Positions 1-8,086 of a DNA stretch of 16,457 bases are shown here, one piece after another (the first letter of the stretch is position 1; each line of letters opens with the position of its first letter). The notes under the pieces are model-generated. The model did not search any database. It saw only the letters and a program-made list of their open reading frames with translations, and had not been told where the DNA came from. The stretch lies in contig DUUU01000373.1 of the NCBI GenBank assembly GCA_012841485.1, positions 1 to 16,457 of the forward strand, written 5' to 3'. The translations under genes and the position numbers were made by a program. This DNA comes from Armatimonadota bacterium. GTDB lineage: Bacteria > Armatimonadota > JAAZEB01.

Positions 1-121
1 GTGGAGCTTTCCGCGCACCCTCCGAGTTTCCCACCCAGGCCCTCGACGGTTGGCACCCGGATGGAAGTGGTAATGAATCCCCAAAGTTGGCCTGTTCTGA
101 CCCCGGGAGGGAGGGATCATC

Positions 122-313
122 GTGCCAAAGTATCGTGCGCGGGTACACTATACGAACGAACAGGGACAGGAACGCTGCGACACGTTCGAGGTGGAGTCGG
201 AGAGCTATCGCTCCGAGGAGATCGCCCGGGCGGCCCAGGATGCGTGGGAGGGATTCCAGCAGGGAGGCGAGGAGCGCCTGCCGCACAACATCGAGTGGGA
301 ACTCGTCGAGTGA
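122..313 (+). CDS. small acidic hypothetical protein (63 aa)
   Basis: A 63-residue ORF starts with GTG at 122, with a purine-rich Shine-Dalgarno (GGGAGGGAGG, about 106-115) at suitable distance. The protein is soluble, rich in Glu/Asp, and has no signal peptide or membrane segment. An N-terminal stretch likely to form beta strands (KYRARVHYTN, then DTFEVESESY) is followed by a helix (SEEIARAAQDAWEGF). I do not recognise the family. It is the first gene of a run with the PRC-barrel protein (57 nt downstream) and the PP2C phosphatase, so co-transcription is likely. It could be an accessory or antagonist peptide of that signalling unit, but only position suggests this. The clear ribosome binding site and good codon pattern make it a real gene rather than chance. 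Confidence 0.6.
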   Translation: MPKYRARVHYTNEQGQERCDTFEVESESYRSEEIARAAQDAWEGFQQGGEERLPHNIEWELVE

Positions 314-370
314 CGCCTGTCGGGCGAGCATCGAACGAACCGGATGGGTGCGTGCCGAGGGGGGGCTGCG

Positions 371-1036
371 ATGCCACGGAATGGGAGACGCAATCTGCCG
401 CCGGAGTTCCACGTCGGGGTTCCCGTGGTGGGGCCGGAGGGTGAAGTGGGCTCTATCAGCCGGGTGGTGGTCGATCCGGATACGAGCGCGATCACCGACA
501 TCATCCTCCGTCTGCGCAACGGGATCGAAGCGCGCGAGGTCGTCTTGCCCGCGGATCGCGTGCTCTCTTCCGATTCCCGCGAGACGCGCGTCGATCTCAC
601 CCGCGAGGATGCGCGCCGCCTGCCGGATCTTGAGGAGCTGCGCTTGCGGGAACCTGAGGAAGGCTGGGAGGGGCTTCCGGGCTACACGCCGGATGTCGTC
701 TATTTCTGGGCGCCTCGGAGTGCCGTGGAGGCGTTCGTTCCTCCAAGCATCGTGCCGGAGCCGAACGTAGAGGGGACGCGAAACGTGCCCGAGGGGAGCA
801 TGGTCGTCTCGGCCGACCTGGATGTTGTGTGCGGAGATGAGGTGATCGGGCACATCGATGGCGTCGTTACGGACGCCGCCGGCGACCACGCCACGCATCT
901 GATCGTGGAGCGGGGCCTTTTGAGGAGAGACCGCCACCTCGTGCCCGTGGAGCGCGTCCGCGAGGTGACGGACTCGAGGGTGAGGCTGGAGTGTGATGCG
1001 CGCGGGCTGGCCGCCTATCCGCGCTATCGGGAGTGA
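371..1036 (+). CDS. PRC-barrel domain protein (two PRC-barrel repeats)
   Basis: A 221-residue soluble protein starts at ATG 371, preceded by GAGGGGG; the frame stays open to an ATG at 344 but that start lacks a better binding site. Residues about 13-75 (FHVGVPVVGPEGEVGSISRV, then VVLPADRVL) and about 140-205 (VVCGDEVIGHIDGVVTDAAG, then HLVPVERVREV) each show the PRC-barrel pattern: a beta strand, a G-x-I-G/S turn, a hydrophobic strand and the closing (L/V)P(A/V)(D/E)RV strand. PRC-barrels occur in the photosynthetic reaction centre H subunit, in RimM, and as small stress-linked proteins in many bacteria; their ligand is usually unknown. No H-subunit transmembrane helix is present, so a photosynthetic role is not supported. 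The stop codon sits 3 nt before the phosphatase start, implying translational coupling and a shared stress or signalling role. Confidence 0.75.
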   Translation: MPRNGRRNLPPEFHVGVPVVGPEGEVGSISRVVVDPDTSAITDIILRLRNGIEAREVVLPADRVLSSDSRETRVDLTREDARRLPDLEELRLREPEEGWEGLPGYTPDVVYFWAPRSAVEAFVPPSIVPEPNVEGTRNVPEGSMVVSADLDVVCGDEVIGHIDGVVTDAAGDHATHLIVERGLLRRDRHLVPVERVREVTDSRVRLECDARGLAAYPRYRE

Positions 1037-1039
1037 ACC

Positions 1040-2209
1040 ATGCCGCGCGACATCACGCCGCTGACCGGCCTGCGCGAGAATCTGATCCTTCAGGATGAGA
1101 AGATTCTCCAGGCGTGGATGGCCCTGGTGCCGCTGGAGCAGACGCTTCTCGCCGAGTCGCTGGCCGATTCGGTCAGGGATCTGCTTCTCCTGATGTATGA
1201 GTGCCTCTCGGGCGCGGCAGCGGAGGCGGAGACTGACACCCGGCACCTCGCCTATCGGATCGCCCAGCAGGTGCTGGAAGAGCACGACTATCAGACGCTG
1301 ATGAACGTGTTCCGCGATGCACTCCAGGAGGCGGTGATGGAGTATACCGCTCTCACGAGCGGAGACGCGGCGCGCAACCTCATTGCCTTCTTTACGGTGG
1401 TCACCGATGCCTACTGGCTGGCCTACTCGGATGGGCTGCGCAAGGCCATCCGCCACCAGTATCGAGAGCGGCTGAGTAATGAGCTGCGTGTGGCCAAGCG
1501 CGTTCAACAGCGCCTCCTGCCAAAGGTCATCCCGCAGATTCCCGGCTGGGAGATTGCTGGCCGGCTCGTGCCCGCGCTGGAGGTCGGCGGCGACTACTGG
1601 AGCGTGAAGCACTATGCGAATGACGGCGTGATCACCTGCAAGCTGGCGGATGTGACCGGCCACGGGATTGGCGCCGCCATCCTCGTCGCCGCGGTGAAGT
1701 TCATCTCGGGCGGCTTTTACCGTGGCGCGCCGTCGGCTTCGTGGGTGATGGAGCGGACCAATCACGTCCTGGTGGTCGAGACCCCCAGCGATATCATGGT
1801 CACGATGGTCTATACCTGGATTCGCCCCGCGACGGGGCAGATCACCCTGGTGAATGCCGGCCACGGTCCGGTCTTCTCGTGCCGCGATGGCCATGTGCGA
1901 ACCCTGGCGCCCACCGGCCCCGCGCTCGGCCTGCTCGAGTCGCGCTATGCGGAGGTGGACCTGCAGTTTCGTCCTGGCGATATCCTCTTCTTCTGCTCGG
2001 ACGGCATCATCGAGGCACGAAGCCGTGATCCGGCAAAGGCGCGCGAGATGTTCGGCACGGAGCGGTTACATGAGGTTGTCTGCGGCTTCTCGCACCTCCC
2101 CGCCAGCGAGATCGCCGATAGGGTGGTGCAGACTGCCATCGACTTCTCTGGGACTCCCAACGATGATATGTCGCTCGTCGTGATCAAGCGCGTGTCGGAC
2201 GATGCGTGA
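1040..2209 (+). CDS. PP2C-type SpoIIE/RsbU-like serine phosphatase
   Basis: This 389-residue protein has a C-terminal PPM/SpoIIE phosphatase domain, residues about 145-386. The family signatures are visible: the helix ELRVAKRVQQRLLP (148-161), EVGGDYW with metal-binding Asp185, ADVTGHG with Asp204, NAGHGP (272-277), FCSDGIIEA with Asp321, and NDDMS with Asp375/Asp376. All expected acidic metal ligands are present, so it should be active. Such enzymes dephosphorylate STAS-domain anti-anti-sigma factors in partner-switching pathways. Residues 1-140 are all-helical and resemble the N-terminal sensor bundles of RsbRD/RsbU proteins, but I cannot assign the family with certainty. There is no transmembrane segment, so it is cytoplasmic. 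No RsbW-like kinase or STAS antagonist lies nearby, so its substrate must be encoded elsewhere. It starts 3 nt after the PRC-barrel stop. Confidence 0.9.
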   Translation: MPRDITPLTGLRENLILQDEKILQAWMALVPLEQTLLAESLADSVRDLLLLMYECLSGAAAEAETDTRHLAYRIAQQVLEEHDYQTLMNVFRDALQEAVMEYTALTSGDAARNLIAFFTVVTDAYWLAYSDGLRKAIRHQYRERLSNELRVAKRVQQRLLPKVIPQIPGWEIAGRLVPALEVGGDYWSVKHYANDGVITCKLADVTGHGIGAAILVAAVKFISGGFYRGAPSASWVMERTNHVLVVETPSDIMVTMVYTWIRPATGQITLVNAGHGPVFSCRDGHVRTLAPTGPALGLLESRYAEVDLQFRPGDILFFCSDGIIEARSRDPAKAREMFGTERLHEVVCGFSHLPASEIADRVVQTAIDFSGTPNDDMSLVVIKRVSDDA

Positions 2210-2347
2210 GAAGGCACGCGCCCCCTTCGCACGCCCGGTCCTGCTCAGCCAAGGAGTTGCACTCTTCGGAGGCGAAAGGGATCGCGTCGGCAAACGCACG
2301 ACCACGCCGGAACCGCGAAGTCGCAGATCCGGAAGGAGACGACGGCA

Positions 2348-3307
2348 GTGAGAAAGATACGTGTTGGCCTGATCGGGGCGGGCGGAATGGCGAACCGGGT
2401 TCACTATCCGTCCCTGGCCGAGTTCCCGGATGTGGAAATGGCTGCCCTGTGTGACCTGGACGAGGAGAAGCTGCAGGCAACGGCGGCGAAGTTCGGCATC
2501 GAGCGCACGTACACGGACTACCGCAAGATGCTGCAGGATGTGGATCCAGAGGCGGTCTATGTGCTGATGCCCCCGCATCACCTTTTCGACCTCGCGATCA
2601 ACGTCCTGAACCAGAAGCGTCACCTTTTCATCGAGAAGCCCCCCGGCGTGACCCGCGAGCAGGCGCGTAACATGGCGCTGGCGGCGGAGCGCAACGGCTG
2701 CCTGACCATGGTTGGGTTCAACCGGCGCTTCATACCGCTCATCCGCGAGGTACGCAAGCGCTTAGATGAGCACGGGCCGATGCTGCAGTGCGTGGCCACT
2801 TTCTACAAGAACAGCGTCGGCGCGGGACCCTACTATGGCGGTGCCATCGACATCCTCACCTGTGACGCCGTCCATGCCGTGGATATGCTCCGCTATATGG
2901 GCGGCGAGGTCGCGTCCGTCGCAGGCGATGTGCGCGCGTTGCACGCCGAGTACGATAACTCTTTCAACGCTCTGGTGCGCTTTGAGAACGGCTGCACCGG
3001 CGTGCTCCTGACGAACTGGGTGGTGGGGAAGCGCGTCCATACGTTTGAGATGCACGCCAAAGGCTTCTCCGCGTTCGTCGATGGCGATACCCAGGCGACG
3101 CTCTACACTAGCAGCGCCGATCCGGGCGAGGTGCTCGATTCGCGCGCGGTGGCCGGCAGCGATGACCACCACAAGTTCTACGGCTTCTACGGCGAGAATC
3201 GCCACTTCATCGATTGTCTCCAGGAGAACCGCCTGCCCGAGACGCACCTTGGCGATGCCGTGAAAACGATGGAACTCGTAGAGCGGATCTACCGGTCCCA
3301 GATCTAA
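2348..3307 (+). CDS. Gfo/Idh/MocA family NAD(P)-dependent oxidoreductase
   Basis: This 319-residue cytoplasmic dehydrogenase starts with GTG at 2348, 7 nt after a strong GGAAGGAG (2331-2338). The N-terminal Rossmann fold shows VGLIGAGGMA (6-15), an acidic residue ending the second strand (CDLDEEK, 35-41), and the family's EKPP motif (96-99), whose lysine is usually catalytic. The C-terminal half is the alpha/beta sheet domain, with CDAVHAVDML (172-181) carrying the histidine and aspartate typical of the substrate pocket. These enzymes oxidise or reduce sugars, inositols or sugar-nucleotide derivatives; the exact substrate cannot be read from sequence. It is 138 nt downstream of the phosphatase and is followed by a strong hairpin, so it is probably transcribed separately. 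A role in sugar metabolism linked to the downstream membrane glycosyltransferase-like genes is possible but unproven. Confidence 0.9.
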   Translation: MRKIRVGLIGAGGMANRVHYPSLAEFPDVEMAALCDLDEEKLQATAAKFGIERTYTDYRKMLQDVDPEAVYVLMPPHHLFDLAINVLNQKRHLFIEKPPGVTREQARNMALAAERNGCLTMVGFNRRFIPLIREVRKRLDEHGPMLQCVATFYKNSVGAGPYYGGAIDILTCDAVHAVDMLRYMGGEVASVAGDVRALHAEYDNSFNALVRFENGCTGVLLTNWVVGKRVHTFEMHAKGFSAFVDGDTQATLYTSSADPGEVLDSRAVAGSDDHHKFYGFYGENRHFIDCLQENRLPETHLGDAVKTMELVERIYRSQI

Positions 3308-3345
3308 GGGGCGGCCATACGCCCACCGCTGATGGCACCAAGTAG

Positions 3346-3411
3346 AATGCCCGACGGGGCGGGCAATAGCCTTTCCCGCCCTGCGTCCGCCTCCGTTCCG
3401 TCGGGCATTTT
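3346..3411 (+). terminator. branched hairpin terminator after the oxidoreductase
   Basis: The arm AATGCCCGACGG (3346-3357) is perfectly complementary to CCGTCGGGCATT (3398-3409), which runs into TTTT (3408-3411). A second hairpin is nested inside: GGGCGGG (3357-3363) pairs with CCCGCCC (3375-3381), sharing one base with the outer arm. The element lies 38 nt after the oxidoreductase stop and before the next gene. The T run is short, so it is read as an intrinsic terminator or a 3'-end stabilising structure. The 12-bp outer arm is nearly self-sufficient and could act on both strands. Confidence 0.65.
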
Positions 3412-3651
3412 GCACACCGCCCATTGCGTGGCCCTTTCCCCTTGGGCAAGCCGCGCGCGGCGAGATCGCGGGAGGCCGGAAGAAGGCGGCGTGCCAAATC
3501 ACGCGGATGGGAGGGGAGGGTGCGCCTCTCATGGCGTTGCCCGCGGAGGACCTGGATTGAGGGACCGCACCGTGTTCACCCGATGTCAGACAACTCACAG
3601 CGACCATGCGACCAGGCGCGCTATTGCGCCCCGTCGCTCCACAGCGAGCCG
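3412..3651. other. intergenic region with no recognisable element
   Basis: About 240 GC-rich bases separate the hairpin from the preferred start of the next gene. The frame of that gene is open throughout, with alternative starts at 3424 and at ATG 3583, but the residues encoded there (Arg, Pro and Gly-rich) do not look like protein. I see no convincing -35/-10 pair, tRNA, repeat or RNA motif. A 5' leader or promoter for the two membrane genes must lie here if they form their own transcript. Confidence 0.4.
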
Positions 3652-5283
3652 ATGAGCGATCAAGCCGGAAAGTTTCCATTCCCCTCGAGGGCCGAGCTGC
3701 GGCGGGTTGCCCTCGCGGCCGCCGCTCTGATCGCGTTCACCTGCCTCCCCTATCTCTGGGGGTGGCTGCTCCGGCCCGCGGATTTCATGGGGCATGTCTA
3801 TAACGCCGACGATCCCAACGTTCACCTCGCCTGGATGCGCCAGGCCGCCGAGGGCCGGTGGCTCTTCACCGACCGCTTCACCTCGGAGGAGCAGCAGCCG
3901 CAGTTCTTCCACCTCTTCTATCTGGTGCTGGGAAAGGTGGCCGGGCTCTTTGGCGACTCCTACCGGGTGCTGATCTGCTTCTACCACCTGGCGCGGGTTG
4001 TTGGCGGATGGCTGTTCCTCATGGCAGCCTACCTTCTGGCCGCCTACATCTATCCGGATGCCAGGACGCGCTGGCTCGGGTTCTGGACCGTCGCTCTCTC
4101 ATCGGGGCTTGGCTTCTGGCTGGATGTGCTTCTTGGCAAGGGCGACCGCTCGTGTGATTACGGTCCCGGCTTGCTGATGCCAGAGGCGATCACCTTTCTC
4201 AGCCTCTACCTCTTCCCCCTCTTCGCTGTCAGCATCCTGGTGCTTGTCTGTCTCTACCTGCTGGTGCTGCGCGCCTTCGATACGGGGCGGGTAGCGCCGG
4301 CTGTCGGGGCGGGCCTCTTCGGCCTGGTTTTGGGCAACATTCACTCCTACGATCTGTTGCCCGTCTACGCGGTGCTCGCGGTCTACGTGTTCACCCTGGG
4401 CATCGCCCGGCGAGCATGGCCTCTCCGGGAGATCTTCCTGGCGGCCATCGTCGTGGCGATCTCGTTGCCGGCGCCGGCCTATCAGTATCTCGTCTTTCGA
4501 TCAAACCCGATCTTCCAGCAGAAGGCGCTGACGCCGACGCTCTCGCCCAGCGTGGTGAACTACGCGCTCACATACGGCCTGGTGCTTGTCGCAGCGTGCG
4601 TTGGCGCCTGGCACCTGAGACACCGGCCCCACCGCTGCGGCGATTTCCTGATCACCTGGTTCATCATCACGCTGGCGATGGCGTATTTGCCCGTGTCGTT
4701 TCAGCGCAAGATGATCGAGGGCGCGCACATACCGCTGGCGCTCCTGGCGGCCCCGGGCTGGCACGCTCTCACTTCGCGGGTGCGTCTACCGGGCGCTGTG
4801 GCCACTGCCCTATGGATTGCTCTCGTTATCCCGTCGAATTTGGGGTTGATGGCAGACTCCATTCGCAGGCTGGAAAACAACAACGCCGAGGGCGTGGCCC
4901 ATCTGCTGCCCGCGTACTACCTGGACTCGGATCAGCGTGCCGTGCTGGAGTGGCTGCGCCAGAACGGTCGGCCAGAGGATGTGGTCCTGAGTTCTCCATT
5001 GGATGGGTGCTACATGCCCCCCTACTGCGGCGTCACCACCTACGTTAGCCATTGGGCCGAGACGATTGATGTGCAGCGGAAGCTGGCGAATTTGCGTGGC
5101 TTCCTGGCCAGCTACACCGCGGACGAATGGCGCATCCGGTTTCTGCGCGAAGAGCGGATCCGCTACTACTACCACGGCCCGGCCGAGGCGGCGATGGGTG
5201 CATTCGATCCCTCGGGGGCCAGCTATCTGCGCCTGGTGTGCCAGAGCGGGCCGGTGGCGCTGTATGAGGTTGTCTTGCCATGA
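3652..5283 (+). CDS. polytopic membrane protein, GT-C glycosyltransferase-like
   Basis: From ATG 3652 the protein has 543 residues; ATG 3583 is an alternative in-frame start, and the first membrane helix (about residues 18-40) immediately follows the chosen one. Roughly ten hydrophobic helices fill residues 18-405. After helix 1 comes a loop with NADDPNVHLAWMRQAAEG (51-68): paired aspartates in the first external loop, as expected for GT-C enzymes (ArnT/PMT-like), where they bind the sugar acceptor or phosphate. A soluble C-terminal domain of about 135 residues follows (WLRQNGRPEDVVLSSPLDG and on to the end), probably periplasmic or extracellular. Known GT-C proteins transfer sugars from polyprenyl-phosphate carriers outside the membrane. 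The stop codon overlaps the next start (ATGA, 5280-5283), so the two proteins are translationally coupled and may act together. The specific sugar and acceptor are unknown. Confidence 0.7.
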   Translation: MSDQAGKFPFPSRAELRRVALAAAALIAFTCLPYLWGWLLRPADFMGHVYNADDPNVHLAWMRQAAEGRWLFTDRFTSEEQQPQFFHLFYLVLGKVAGLFGDSYRVLICFYHLARVVGGWLFLMAAYLLAAYIYPDARTRWLGFWTVALSSGLGFWLDVLLGKGDRSCDYGPGLLMPEAITFLSLYLFPLFAVSILVLVCLYLLVLRAFDTGRVAPAVGAGLFGLVLGNIHSYDLLPVYAVLAVYVFTLGIARRAWPLREIFLAAIVVAISLPAPAYQYLVFRSNPIFQQKALTPTLSPSVVNYALTYGLVLVAACVGAWHLRHRPHRCGDFLITWFIITLAMAYLPVSFQRKMIEGAHIPLALLAAPGWHALTSRVRLPGAVATALWIALVIPSNLGLMADSIRRLENNNAEGVAHLLPAYYLDSDQRAVLEWLRQNGRPEDVVLSSPLDGCYMPPYCGVTTYVSHWAETIDVQRKLANLRGFLASYTADEWRIRFLREERIRYYYHGPAEAAMGAFDPSGASYLRLVCQSGPVALYEVVLP

Positions 5284-7637
5284 GACGACCGTCGCTCCGC
5301 GATGCCGGCGCGTATGCGTGCTTCTTGCTGCTGGCGTGCGCGCTTTTGTGGCCGGTGGTTTTGCGCGGCGAGGCGCTGCTCCCGTTGCAGTACGCCGCGA
5401 GCTTCTACCCCTGGAAGCAGGCGGGAGAGGGACTGCCGCAGCCGGCGGAACGCCTGATCGGGGCGCTGCCGCCGTGGAACTCCCTCCTGGCCGATAGCGT
5501 GCTCCAGTACCTGCCCTGGCGCCATTTCACGCGCGAGAGCCTGCACGCTGGCTACCTTCCCCTGTGGAACCCGCACCAGTTCTGCGGCACGCCCTTCGTT
5601 GCCAACTACCAGTCGGCGCTCTTCTACCCATTCAACGCGCTCTTCTGGCTTCTGCCCGTGGTCTACGCCTTCGGCGTGTCGGCGATCCTGCACCTTTTCC
5701 TCGCCGGGGCCTTCGTCTACCTCTACCTCCGGGGGCGCGGCGTGGACCGTGGGCCGGCCCTCCTCGGCGGGATCACCTTTGAGCTGAGCGGTTTCGTGGT
5801 GGCGTGGCTGGAGCTCCCTACGGCCGTGAACGTGGCCGTGTGGCTGCCCCTGGCGCTGCACCTGTATGAGCGGAGCCGGGCGGAAGGCGGCGCTCTGCGG
5901 GGGCTGCCAACCACGATTCCCCTGGCGATGATGCTCTTGGCCGGCCACCCGCAGTTCGCGTTCTATGCGCTGCTCGGCTTTGCTCTCTACGCGCTGTGTC
6001 ACGCCCCCGCTGGGAGTGAATCGACTGGCTCCGGGCTCTTGCCCCGCGCCGGCCGGCGGCTTTGGGCGCTGCTTGCCTGCGCGGGCGTGCCGCTTGCCCT
6101 GGCGAGCCTGATCGCCGCGGCCCAGGTTCTTCCGATGCTCGAGCTCTCTCGCTTGAGCCACCGCGCCGGCGGATCGCTGCTCTCCCCGGATGCATCGGGC
6201 TATCGGAACCAGGCGCTCCCTCTCTGGTCGGCCGTGGTGCTGGCGCTCCCCGATTTCTTTGGCAACCCGGCGCGTGGCGATTTCTGGGGCCCGGCAAACC
6301 GGGCGGAGTTCGTGGGCTATGTCGGGGTGCTCCCGCTTCTCCTCGCGGCGCTCGCGGCGGTCAGCCTCCTGGTACCCTCGCTCCGGCGCCCGTGGCTGGC
6401 GGCGCTGCCTGCTGGCGGCGCGCGGCATGTGGCCTTCTTTCTGGGGCTGGCCCTCGTGGCCATGGCGGGATCATTTCGGACTCCGCTCGGTGACCTGCTC
6501 TATCAAATCGTGCCGGGCCTCGGACGCCTTGGATCGCCCGGACGCATGCTCTACCTCTTCACCGTGGCCCTGGCGATGCTGGCGGGCTTCGGCGCACACG
6601 CCCTGGCACGGATGCCGGTGCGCGGAAAGCCGTTGGCGCTGGCAGTGGCGGTTGTTGGCGTGGGAGGCATGAGTGCGTGGCTGATTGCCTCCTCGATGGC
6701 GGCGGCGCTGGGAGCGGGAGATGTGCTCGGAGCGACTGCTGGCGCCACCTTCCACTTCTGCGCGCTGCTGGTGCTGGCTGGCGGAGTACTGGCCGGGAGT
6801 GGACGCCTCCCCCGGGCAACGGCAGGGGCGCTGCTCCTCCTGGTGCTGGGGGGCGACCTCCTGGCGAACGCCTGGGGGCAGAACCCTACGGCGCCGGCCG
6901 CGCTGGCCTACCCACCCAACCCGGTGGTGACGGCGCTGAAGCAGGACCCGGAGGCGCGTTTCCTCGCCATCACGCCACGCTGGAGCCTGGGAGAGTATCC
7001 GACCACCGTGCTCCCGCCAAACACCGCGACGGCTGTTGGCCTGCACGATGTGAACGGCTACGACTCGCTCTACGGAATCGCCTATAAGAGCTTCTTGAAC
7101 CGCCTGGCCGGCAAGGAGACGAGCCCGGCGGCTAACGGGAACATGATCCTCTTCGAGAGCGCGGATCCGGAGGTGCTGCGCGCACTCGGCTGCCGCTACG
7201 TCGTCACTTTGGGCCCACTGGGAGAGGAGCACTTCGAGCAGGTTGCTTCCGGTGTGGTGAACGTCTATCGACTTCGCGGCGCGTGCCCGCGCGCGTTTCT
7301 TGATGGCGCGCCAGGCAAGGCGACACTTTCGACACCGGCGCCAACGCGCGTGACGGTGAGCCTCGACGCGCAGGCGGCGGGGCAGGTGGTGCTCCTGGAG
7401 AGCTACTTCCCGGGGTGGCGAGCGTGGGTGGATGGCCGCCCGGCGCCCGTGCAGCCGGCGCGTGAGGTGTTCCGTGGGGTGCCGGTGCCGAGCGGTGCCC
7501 GGCGCCTGGAACTCCGCTACGCACCGATGAGTTTCCGGTTCGGCCTCTTCCTTGCCCTGTTGGGGGTGAGCTTTCTCACCGGCGCCGGCATCGCGCGTGC
7601 CAGCGAAAAAAAAGGTGCTCTCTCTCCAGCGGAGTGA
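5280..7637 (+). CDS. YfhO-family multi-pass membrane protein
   Basis: This 785-residue protein has about a dozen membrane helices, a large N-terminal external loop and a C-terminal beta-rich domain, the layout of the YfhO family. The first loop carries the family-type signature around ADSVLQYLPWRHF (71-83), with Asp72, and LWNPHQFCGTPF (95-106), then ANYQSALFYPFN. The C-terminal part ends with ESYFPGWRAWVDGR, a beta module, and a last helix (FRFGLFLALLGVSFL). In Firmicutes, YfhO proteins are linked to glycosylation of lipoteichoic acid; in other phyla the role is unassigned. Here it probably modifies an envelope glycan or lipid together with the overlapping upstream GT-C-like protein. The last codons (SEKKGALSPAE) contain an A8 run and the arms of a terminator for the opposing gene. 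The A8 run is a possible site of polymerase slippage that would alter only the C-terminal tail. Confidence 0.85.
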   Translation: MRRPSLRDAGAYACFLLLACALLWPVVLRGEALLPLQYAASFYPWKQAGEGLPQPAERLIGALPPWNSLLADSVLQYLPWRHFTRESLHAGYLPLWNPHQFCGTPFVANYQSALFYPFNALFWLLPVVYAFGVSAILHLFLAGAFVYLYLRGRGVDRGPALLGGITFELSGFVVAWLELPTAVNVAVWLPLALHLYERSRAEGGALRGLPTTIPLAMMLLAGHPQFAFYALLGFALYALCHAPAGSESTGSGLLPRAGRRLWALLACAGVPLALASLIAAAQVLPMLELSRLSHRAGGSLLSPDASGYRNQALPLWSAVVLALPDFFGNPARGDFWGPANRAEFVGYVGVLPLLLAALAAVSLLVPSLRRPWLAALPAGGARHVAFFLGLALVAMAGSFRTPLGDLLYQIVPGLGRLGSPGRMLYLFTVALAMLAGFGAHALARMPVRGKPLALAVAVVGVGGMSAWLIASSMAAALGAGDVLGATAGATFHFCALLVLAGGVLAGSGRLPRATAGALLLLVLGGDLLANAWGQNPTAPAALAYPPNPVVTALKQDPEARFLAITPRWSLGEYPTTVLPPNTATAVGLHDVNGYDSLYGIAYKSFLNRLAGKETSPAANGNMILFESADPEVLRALGCRYVVTLGPLGEEHFEQVASGVVNVYRLRGACPRAFLDGAPGKATLSTPAPTRVTVSLDAQAAGQVVLLESYFPGWRAWVDGRPAPVQPAREVFRGVPVPSGARRLELRYAPMSFRFGLFLALLGVSFLTGAGIARASEKKGALSPAE

Positions 7638-7642
7638 GCACC
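7606..7642 (-). terminator. intrinsic terminator of the 118-aa gene, inside the yfhO-like 3' end
   Basis: GGTGCTC (7614-7620) pairs with GAGCACC (7636-7642); an inner CTCC/GGAG stem closes a short AGC loop. Read on the minus strand, the hairpin is followed directly by eight T residues (A8 at 7606-7613 on the plus strand), the classical intrinsic terminator layout. It lies 34 nt after the minus-strand stop codon at 7677. On the plus strand the hairpin is followed by AATGAAATAC, with no T tract, so it should stop the minus-strand transcript only. Confidence 0.85.
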
Positions 7643-7676
7643 AATGAAATACACTGATGATAATGATGATGCTAGG

Positions 7677-8033
7677 TCACAGGGTGGCCGCTGAATCGCG
7701 CGGTCGCCAGGGAAGGGCACGGGAGAGAACGTCACGGATGTGCGCGAAAGTCATGCGCGACTCCGCGGAGAGGCGCTTGTCAGAAGCGGCACCGCTCGCT
7801 GCGCGGATGACTCTCTCCCAATCGTTGCGACAGAAGACCACCGATCGGTGCGTGGCCATGTAGCTGAGCGTCTCGCACCAGGGCGCCAGGCGCATGTCGC
7901 TGTATTCACGAACCGCCTCGCGCACCGCGGTGGAAGGCGCCAACGGAAGGTAACGGATCCCGGCGATGTTGATGTGCGTCACGCCATCGATACGCTCCTC
8001 CCGAATCGTACCGCCGATACTCAGATTGCCCAT
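7677..8033 (-). CDS. unrecognised 118-aa protein, monocistronic
   Basis: The minus-strand ORF is open from GTG 8045, but ATG 8033 is the better start: GGGAGGTGAGG (8051-8041) lies just upstream of it and overlaps the GTG. The 118-residue protein has no signal peptide or membrane helix. Its N-terminal third looks beta-rich (LSIGGTIREERIDGVTHINI, then GIRYLPLAP), the middle is helical (STAVREAVREYSD) with two cysteines (WCETLSY and VVFCRND), and the C-terminus is basic and helical. I do not recognise a family. It has its own promoter (TATAAT at 8092-8087), operator-like boxes and intrinsic terminator, and it opposes both neighbours. Its upstream region is clearly more AT-rich than the rest of the window, which may indicate acquisition or strong regulation. 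The complete expression signals make it very likely a real gene. Confidence 0.75.
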   Translation of the reverse strand: MGNLSIGGTIREERIDGVTHINIAGIRYLPLAPSTAVREAVREYSDMRLAPWCETLSYMATHRSVVFCRNDWERVIRAASGAASDKRLSAESRMTFAHIRDVLSRALPWRPRDSAATL

Positions 8034-8086
8034 AGGCTTCCTCACCTCCCTTCAGGCGGTCTGGCTTCCCTACTACCACCATACTC

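Noticed and set aside
50..78. Possible promoter TTGGCA with TAATGA before the first gene
   Set aside because: Spacing is 15 bases for TAATGA, and the 17-base alternative, ATGAAT, is a poor -10; too weak to annotate.
1..121. End of an upstream gene
   Set aside because: The open frames crossing the left edge have no recognisable protein features, so no partial gene is called.
2762..3679. 305-codon minus-strand open frame
   Set aside because: It overlaps the well-supported oxidoreductase and its terminator, with no start signals.
5223..6428. 401-codon minus-strand open frame opposite the YfhO-like gene
   Set aside because: It is rich in Arg, Glu and Gln with no domain and lies entirely against a recognisable membrane protein.
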